Shown here in pieces: positions 59,140 to 64,000 of a DNA stretch of 64,000 nucleotides. The translations under genes were made by a program, and so were the position numbers. The stretch is from positions 1 to 64,000 of the forward strand of contig JANMZO010000213.1 in the NCBI GenBank assembly GCA_031383405.1, given 5' to 3'. The first letter of the stretch is position 1, and every line of letters starts with the position of its first letter. This DNA comes from JANMZO01 sp031383405 (GTDB lineage Bacteria > Actinomycetota > Acidimicrobiia > Acidimicrobiales > JANYDT01). A model generated the notes under the pieces. That model searched no databases. It was given only the letters and a program-made list of their open reading frames with translations, and was not told the DNA's origin.

Positions 59140-59730
59140 GTGGAACCAAGGCGCTTAACGCAGCGGGGACGCGAACGTCGAAACCAGATAATGGAATTCG
59201 CCGCTCGCCAATTCGCTGAGAATGGGTACCACCCGACGTCGGTGGCCGACATCGTGGACCAACTCGGTGTGGGCAAGGGTGTCTTCTATTGGTACTTCGA
59301 GTCGAAGGAGGAGCTCTTCGTCGAGATCCTCAAAGACGCGCAGCTCGGTCTGCGTCGCCGCCAACAGCAGGCGATCATCAAAGAGTCTGACCCGGTGAAG
59401 CGAATCGAACTCGGGATGTATGCAACGATGCGATGGCTTTCCGAGAACCGGCACGTCTTCAACCTTTTCCAGTTCGCGTCGACCGAGCGTGCCTTCGCCG
59501 CCGTGCTCCGCAACGGACAGGAGGTTGGCCTGGCCGACACGATGCGACACATCAAAGATGGCATGGTCGAAGGAAAGTTCCGTGACGGTGACCCGTTCAT
59601 GATCACGCACGCGGTGCTGGGCGTAACCAATGAACTCTCCCGTCGTTGCATCCACGGTCGAGGCGAAGATCCCGACGAAGTGGCCGAACAGGCGATTGCA
59701 TTCTGCTTCCGAGGCATGCTGGCGAATTGA
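59140..59730 (+). CDS. TetR/AcrR family transcriptional regulator
   Basis: About 196 residues. The helix-turn-helix is RNQIMEFAARQFAENGYHPTS and VADIVDQLGVGKGVFYWYFE, and a divergent ligand domain follows. GTG 59140 is preferred to TTG 59134. Divergent from plsC, it may control lipid genes; the ligand is unknown. The 15-base repeat begins eight bases after its stop. Confidence 0.9.
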   Translation: MEPRRLTQRGRERRNQIMEFAARQFAENGYHPTSVADIVDQLGVGKGVFYWYFESKEELFVEILKDAQLGLRRRQQQAIIKESDPVKRIELGMYATMRWLSENRHVFNLFQFASTERAFAAVLRNGQEVGLADTMRHIKDGMVEGKFRDGDPFMITHAVLGVTNELSRRCIHGRGEDPDEVAEQAIAFCFRGMLAN

Positions 59731-59737
59731 CTTCTTC

Positions 59738-59872
59738 CCTCGATTCCGTTGCCCTCGATTCCATTGCCCTCGATTCCGTTGCCCTCGATTCCATTGCCCT
59801 CGATTCCATTGCCCTCGATTCCATTGCCCTCGATTCCATTGCCCTCGATTCCAGTGCCCTCGATTCCAGTGC
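59738..59872. repeat. 9 x 15-base tandem repeat between tetR-family and ROK genes
   Basis: Nine consecutive units of cctcgattccattgc type starting at 59738 and every 15 bases to 59858. Variation is confined to two or three positions: gtt, att, gtt, att x4, then agt x2. The array fills the spacer between two convergent genes and ends five bases before the ROK kinase stop. Confidence 0.95.
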
Positions 59873-59876
59873 GGGC

Positions 59877-60767
59877 CTAGTCGCCTGCGGCGAGAATCGC
59901 TGCGCCGACGGCCCCGGCCCGCTTGCCGAGAACAGCCGCTGCGATCCGGGGCAGGGGGCGGTGCGCTGACGCGTCACCGAGCAATTCGCTCACGGCACTG
60001 CTGATCATGGCCAGCAGAGGCTCGGGCGGATCGAGCACACCCCCACCGAGAACCACGCAACCGGGATCGAAAATGTTGACCAGGTCGGCCAAACCGGTCG
60101 CCACTTCCGAAGCGAACCGGTTGAGAACGGCGAGCGCCCGGGCATCGCCGTTGCGACCCGCTTCGGTTACCGTCTCCCCTGAGCGACCGGCAAGTCGGGC
60201 GAGACCGCTTCCCGACGCGTAGAGCTCCCAGCACCCTCGACGGCCGCACACGCAGAGGTCACCGTTCCGGTCGACAGTGATGTGGCCGAGTTCCCCGGCG
60301 AACCCGTTCTGCCCGATGATGAGCGAGCCGTTCGCGATCACAGCACCGCCGATGCCGGTGCCGAGCCCCACGTAGACCATGTCGGCGAAACCCACGCCGG
60401 CACCGAAGCGGTGTTCGGCCCACGCAGCCGCGGTGTTGTCGTTGACGACCAGGACGCGCTGGCCGACCCGGTGTTGCAGAATGTCCTGCAACTCGACCTC
60501 AAGGACCCCAAAGAGGTGGGGCGCATAGCGAAGTGCCCCACCGGCGCTGACGAGACCCGGCACGCCTACTCCGATCGATGTCGGCAGTTCGGGCTGACCT
60601 GCCATCACCTGCTCGATCACCTCGACGATCGTTTCGATCACCGCCTTACCGCCGGCCGGCGTGGGCAGCGATGTTTCCGCCACGACCGCGTTGCGCTGAT
60701 CGGCGGTATCGGTAAACAGCACGGCAGCACATTTCGTGCCGCCCATGTCGACGCCAAGGCGTGTCAT
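59877..60767 (-). CDS. ROK family sugar kinase (glucokinase-like)
   Basis: 296 residues. The phosphate loop is LGVDMGGTKCAAVLF, followed by GVGVPGLVSAGG, LVVNDNTAAAWAEHRFG and VYVGLGTGIGGAVIANG. The ROK zinc site is GHITVDRNGDLCVCGRRGCW with CVCGRRGCWE. A glucokinase role is probable. It ends inside the 15-base repeat region and is preceded on the same strand by the SRPBCC gene. Confidence 0.9.
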   Translation of the reverse strand: MTRLGVDMGGTKCAAVLFTDTADQRNAVVAETSLPTPAGGKAVIETIVEVIEQVMAGQPELPTSIGVGVPGLVSAGGALRYAPHLFGVLEVELQDILQHRVGQRVLVVNDNTAAAWAEHRFGAGVGFADMVYVGLGTGIGGAVIANGSLIIGQNGFAGELGHITVDRNGDLCVCGRRGCWELYASGSGLARLAGRSGETVTEAGRNGDARALAVLNRFASEVATGLADLVNIFDPGCVVLGGGVLDPPEPLLAMISSAVSELLGDASAHRPLPRIAAAVLGKRAGAVGAAILAAGD

Positions 60768-60842
60768 GGCAGGTCAGCTCGCCCGCAACGGGGATCGGAC
60801 AAGGTCGGCGGCTCGTCGATTCGGGTCGTGGTCAGAGCCAGT

Positions 60843-61289
60843 TCACACGGACAACGACTCGACGCGGTGTTTCAGCTCGCGAAGTGCGGTGGTCATGATC
60901 TTGCCCTCGGCCCGGCGCTTCACAAATCCGGGAATCGGGACAGTCAGCTCGACCGTGAGGTTGTACGTGATGTCGGTCGAACCATCGGGGCTTGCCTCGA
61001 ACAGGTACGAGCCGTCGAGCCCACGCATGATGTCTCCTTCGAGCAATTCCCAGGTGATTCGGCTCGAATCCTCCGAATACGAGTACCGAAGAACGTAGCT
61101 GGCACTGCGCCCCATCGCTGCGGCCCGAAACGCCACTCGGGTTCCGCGACCACGATCATCGGTCTCGAGAACCGTCGACTCTTTGATGTCGGGGGCCCAC
61201 TCCGGGTAGCGGGGAAAATCGAGGGTGACCGCGATGCAATCAGCAACACTGGCGTTCACGTTGAGATGTTCGGTTGCGTGCTCAGCCAT
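60843..61289 (-). CDS. SRPBCC family protein (cyclase/dehydrase)
   Basis: 148 residues of Bet v 1 type: EHLNVNASVADCIAVTLDFP, then YPEWAPDIKESTVLETDDRG, SYVLRYSYSEDSSRITWELL and a terminal helix. It resembles the polyketide cyclase/dehydrase group common in actinomycetes. AAGGA lies seven bases upstream of the ATG at 61289. Confidence 0.83.
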   Translation of the reverse strand: MAEHATEHLNVNASVADCIAVTLDFPRYPEWAPDIKESTVLETDDRGRGTRVAFRAAAMGRSASYVLRYSYSEDSSRITWELLEGDIMRGLDGSYLFEASPDGSTDITYNLTVELTVPIPGFVKRRAEGKIMTTALRELKHRVESLSV

Positions 61290-61435
61290 TTGTACGTCCT
61301 TGCCTCGGTCATCGGCACGACATCAGCCGTGCTTGACCGTGCATGTTAGTGGCGCGTCAGGCAAACCCAGGGTGAACCACCCAAAGTGTTCACCAACTCG
61401 CGGGTCAGGCGGAATCAGGCCGCCAACAAGTGGTC

Positions 61436-62584
61436 TCAGCTCAATGGGCGGAGGACGCTACCGAGTGTCGCGGCGAGCACGTCGTAGGTCAACTCGCGCT
61501 CAGCGCGCGTTCGTCCGGCCGAGCTCATGGCAACACGCAGGGCCCGATCTCCGAGGAGACGGTCGATCGCCGCCGCAGCGGCCCTCACGTCTTTTGGATG
61601 GGCAACGACCAAGCCGGTCAGACCATCGATGACCGCCTCGTGTGAGCCACCGCTCGCACCCGCGATCTGGGGAAGTCCGCAGGCGGCCGCCTCCATGAAC
61701 ACAATCCCGAAGCCTTCCTGTTCGAGCCCACCCCATCGGTTGCGGCAAAGCATGGCAAACACGTCGCCCACCCGGAGGAGGTCGACCAGGTCAGCATCGG
61801 GGAGCCGACCCAGAAGCAGAATGTGCACGTTCGGATGCATCGCCTTCGCCCGTGCGGCGAGCTTCGCCAGCCGCTTGGCATCACGACCCTTTCCCGAGAG
61901 CGCGAACACCAGGTCGGGTTGGGAGTCGGAGAGTTCAGCCACAGCCGCGATGACGACGTCGAAGCCTTTGCGGGGCACGAGCCGACTGCTCCCAACGACC
62001 AACGGGCCCCCGACGGGTATCCCCAGACGTTCCCGGATCGCGGCACGGTGAGCTTGACCTGAGGGAGGCGAGAACCGCACGACGTCTACTCCAGGCGGGA
62101 TAACGGTCGAGGTGAGGCGACGTTTGGCGGCCCGCTCGGCTTCGGCGAGCGGATAGCCTCCGGCTGCGATCGTGTGCGAAGCGCCCCTCAGGACCGCGGC
62201 GAGCAACGAACGGATGCCGGGGATCCGTCCGGGGACGGTGACTTCGGCCCCGTGAACGACCAACGAATACGTAAAACCGCGCCTGGCCAGTACCGGACCC
62301 AGCAACCCGACCGGAATCGCCGGGTCCAGCACAATATGGGTGATCGCATGCCTTCTTGCCAGGGCTTCGATCTGATGCAGAAGGAGCGGGGTCGGAAGCA
62401 GCCACCGCTGCCGGGTTCGAACTATCGGCATCGGGGCCGCCGAGTCGAACACCGCGGCACCGGCATAGGGAGTCGTGAGCACGACGGACTCTCCGGCTGG
62501 GAGGCGACGCCAAAGTTCCCACAGATAGGACTGGATTCCACCCACCTTCGGGGGAAAATCGTTCGTGACGAGGAGGTGCGGCAT
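61436..62584 (-). CDS. pimB: GT4 glycosyltransferase, PimB-like
   Basis: 382 residues. The N-terminal MPHLLVTNDFPPKVGGIQSY, the middle GSSRLVPRKGFDVVIAAVAE and the C-terminal RNRWGGLEQEGFGIVFMEAA with EAVIDGLTGLVV follow the order of PimB', the second mannosyltransferase for phosphatidylinositol mannosides. Assignment to that exact role is likely but not proven. It would supply glycolipids with inositol head groups, consistent with an IMPase family enzyme at 49.6 kb. Confidence 0.78.
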   Translation of the reverse strand: MPHLLVTNDFPPKVGGIQSYLWELWRRLPAGESVVLTTPYAGAAVFDSAAPMPIVRTRQRWLLPTPLLLHQIEALARRHAITHIVLDPAIPVGLLGPVLARRGFTYSLVVHGAEVTVPGRIPGIRSLLAAVLRGASHTIAAGGYPLAEAERAAKRRLTSTVIPPGVDVVRFSPPSGQAHRAAIRERLGIPVGGPLVVGSSRLVPRKGFDVVIAAVAELSDSQPDLVFALSGKGRDAKRLAKLAARAKAMHPNVHILLLGRLPDADLVDLLRVGDVFAMLCRNRWGGLEQEGFGIVFMEAAACGLPQIAGASGGSHEAVIDGLTGLVVAHPKDVRAAAAAIDRLLGDRALRVAMSSAGRTRAERELTYDVLAATLGSVLRPLS

Positions 62585-62869
62585 TTCGACCGGTCAAGTT
62601 AGTGCACCTTCCCAGAAATACCTTGCACGTCGTAATCGCCAGACCTGTCTCTGAACGGAAAATGGCGGGTACTAATTTTCACGTCCACGAGACGTCCGTG
62701 CCACCGGACGAAGGACTGCGAGGAAAACAGCCACCGATTTTCACGTCCACGAAACTTCAGCGCCACCGGACAGAGGAGATGATCCCGGGGACCCGGTGAT
62801 CCAAAGGGTGTCGCGCATCAGTACGCCGGCGAAGTGACGACCGGCATCGCAGCGTTCGCGGCTTCGTTG
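62585..62869. other. Spacer upstream of the pimB-like gene
   Basis: 285 bases between queG and the pimB-like gene, both on minus. It holds two 35-base direct repeats (described separately) and no other gene or RNA I can support. Confidence 0.6.
62675..62771. repeat. Two 35-base direct repeats, 62 bases apart
   Basis: attttcacgtccacga opens both copies (62675 and 62737) and both end gccaccggac. The 35-base copies are identical at both ends and differ only centrally. The first copy contains GTCCG-tgccac-CGGAC, a small hairpin. Confidence 0.85.
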
Positions 62870-63982
62870 TCATTCCTCCGCCAGACCGGCCCGTTTCCAG
62901 GCCCAGACCGCTGCGTCGCGGACGGAGATGTCATGGTGGTCAACAAACCGGCGGACGAGATCACAGCTTTCGGAAGATGGTGAAATGCCTCGCCGGGCGG
63001 CGACGTTGCCCCAAGCAAGCAGGGCGTTGCGGCGGAGAATGTTGGGATCGCGGCCCGGCAGATAAAACCGGCCGTGGCGTTGCAGTAACTCGATGTCGGA
63101 TGACCGCAGAAGATCGTCGAGCGCGATGAACGGTTCAGCGTCGGGCTCGGTTGGCGGATACGGATGGTGGCGTTCGGCGGTGCGGTTGGGCGGACAGACC
63201 TCTTGACAGTCGTCGCATCCGTAAATCCGGTCGTCGAGTGCCTCACGGAACTCTGTGGGGAAGGGTCCGGGCTTCTGCACCAGCCAGGCCAGGCAGCGTC
63301 GGGCGTCGACGACGCCAGGAGCGATGATGGCCCCGGTCGGGCATCCATCGAGGCATCTCACACAACCGCCGCATCCGTCGGCGACGGGTACAGCCGAAGT
63401 GGCCGGTAGCGCAGCATCGGTCACGAGAGCTCCGAGCACAAACCAGGATCCGAGACCTGGAACGAGCAGGTTCGCGTTCTTACCAAGCCAGCCGAGTCCG
63501 GCTCGATAGGCCGCCGCGCGATCGACGAGCGCGTTGTCGTCGGCCATTACCCGGGTTCGAAAGCCCGCGCCCTGGAGTTCGTCGGCCAGCACCTGCAGCC
63601 CCATCCGCAACGGTCTGTAGTGATCGATCCAGGAGTAGCGGGCCACTCGACCCGCCAGAGCGCCCGCGACCGGAAACTCATCTGCGCGCTTATATCTTCG
63701 GGCGGCGACTATCAACGACGCTGCGCCGGGGAGTGTCAAACCCGGATCGGTTGATCGCTCCGGTTTGGCGAACGTGAAACCCATCGTGTCGGCGAGCCCT
63801 CGACGTTTGCGATCTTCAATGGCCGCTCGCGCTTCGATGAAGGGTGCAACCGTGGTGATCCCCACCGCATCGAGCCCGGCCGGATGGGCGAGCGCGAGGA
63901 TTCGGTCGGCTAACTCCTGCCAACCCTCCCGGCTAGCGTCGAATGCCGCTCGACGTTGGCGCCGGAGCCCTCCCCTGGTCAT
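62870..63982 (-). CDS. queG: Epoxyqueuosine reductase
   Basis: About 370 residues. The N-terminal corrinoid-binding-like part is followed by two [4Fe-4S] sites, CGGCVRCLDGCPTGAI and YGCDDCQEVCPPN. A C-terminal HEAT-like tail follows (LLAWGNVAARRGISPSSES). It reduces epoxyqueuosine in tRNA to queuosine using a B12 cofactor. ATG 63982 has AAAGGCGG upstream; a TTG at 63988 is less likely. Confidence 0.93.
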   Translation of the reverse strand: MTRGGLRRQRRAAFDASREGWQELADRILALAHPAGLDAVGITTVAPFIEARAAIEDRKRRGLADTMGFTFAKPERSTDPGLTLPGAASLIVAARRYKRADEFPVAGALAGRVARYSWIDHYRPLRMGLQVLADELQGAGFRTRVMADDNALVDRAAAYRAGLGWLGKNANLLVPGLGSWFVLGALVTDAALPATSAVPVADGCGGCVRCLDGCPTGAIIAPGVVDARRCLAWLVQKPGPFPTEFREALDDRIYGCDDCQEVCPPNRTAERHHPYPPTEPDAEPFIALDDLLRSSDIELLQRHGRFYLPGRDPNILRRNALLAWGNVAARRGISPSSESCDLVRRFVDHHDISVRDAAVWAWKRAGLAEE

Positions 63983-64000
63983 TGCCAACCGCCTTTCGCT

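Noticed and set aside
59603..60004. Reading frames across the 15-base array encoding repeated Met-Glu-Ser-Arg-Ala or Pro-Arg-Phe units
   Set aside because: They arise only because 15 is a multiple of three. They overlap real tetR-family and ROK genes and have no ribosome site.
62675..62771. CRISPR-like array
   Set aside because: Only two copies, with partly diverged centres, and no cas genes nearby.
1..64000. tRNA or rRNA genes
   Set aside because: I looked for T-loop-like sequences and conserved rRNA stretches in the spacers and found none that fold plausibly; a covariance-model scan would be decisive.

Overview
The window is G+C-rich, gene-dense bacterial chromosome with very short spacers and many 1- or 4-base stop/start overlaps. 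It looks like an actinomycete (Actinomycetota). The evidence is the gene order divIVA, sepF, yggS, pgeF, ftsZ, ftsQ, murB within the division cluster, a Bpa/DUF2587-type proteasome activator, DUF3040, DivIVA- and SepF-based division with no ftsA, and a PimB-like mannosyltransferase. The long low-complexity tails and the absence of the usual Streptomyces or Mycobacterium neighbours suggest a deep lineage such as Acidimicrobiia; that placement is inference. I saw no rRNA, tRNA, CRISPR array, prophage or insertion sequence.

Layout. 1-2.6 kb, minus strand: an uncharacterised protein, an O-antigen-ligase-like polytopic protein and a small membrane protein coupled to it. 2.7-7.1 kb: dnaE and the proteasome activator bpa. 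7.2 kb: a lone Rrf2-family regulator on plus. 7.7-31.8 kb, minus: one long division and cell-wall (dcw) block. Read in its own direction it is mraZ, rsmH, ftsL, ftsI, murE, murF, mraY, ftsW, murG, murC, murB, ftsQ, a DUF983 gene, ftsZ, pgeF, yggS, sepF, divIVA, a DksA-like gene, lspA, rluD. murD is not at its usual place between mraY and ftsW. A five-unit, 10-base-period MraZ operator lies upstream of mraZ.

32.4-41.3 kb, minus: a nucleotidylyltransferase, 6-phosphogluconolactonase, enoyl-CoA hydratase, an NTF2-like protein, a lipoate-ligase-like protein, a DEAD-box helicase, a secreted S33 peptidase, an HNH endonuclease with a small partner gene, and an acyl-CoA dehydrogenase. 41.4-46.5 kb, plus: moxR, DUF58, transglutaminase (TgpA type), then DUF3040. 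46.6-48.5 kb, minus: dinB and a NUDIX hydrolase. 48.6-50.4 kb, plus: YbaK, a small membrane protein and an inositol-phosphatase-like enzyme.

50.5-53.6 kb, minus: an acyl-CoA ligase, an SRPBCC protein and a pyrophosphate-type phosphofructokinase. 53.8-57.3 kb, plus: glycerol kinase and two HpcH/CitE-type CoA-ester lyases. 57.5-64 kb: an ACT-domain protein, a PlsC acyltransferase divergent from a TetR regulator, a ROK sugar kinase, a second SRPBCC protein, a PimB-like glycosyltransferase and queG.

Most of the content is ordinary core genome, and I did not find a clear-cut new defence or mobile system. The items most worth a second look are these. (1) Many starts follow a TANNNT-N6/7-start pattern that implies leaderless transcripts. 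(2) Short tandem repeats, mostly 13-17 bases, keep recurring at gene ends and in leaders. (3) Several division proteins carry unusually long disordered extensions, and a DksA-like protein has a histone-H1-like tail. (4) murD is missing and DUF983 is inserted in the dcw operon. (5) Related palindromes flank the S33 peptidase gene.
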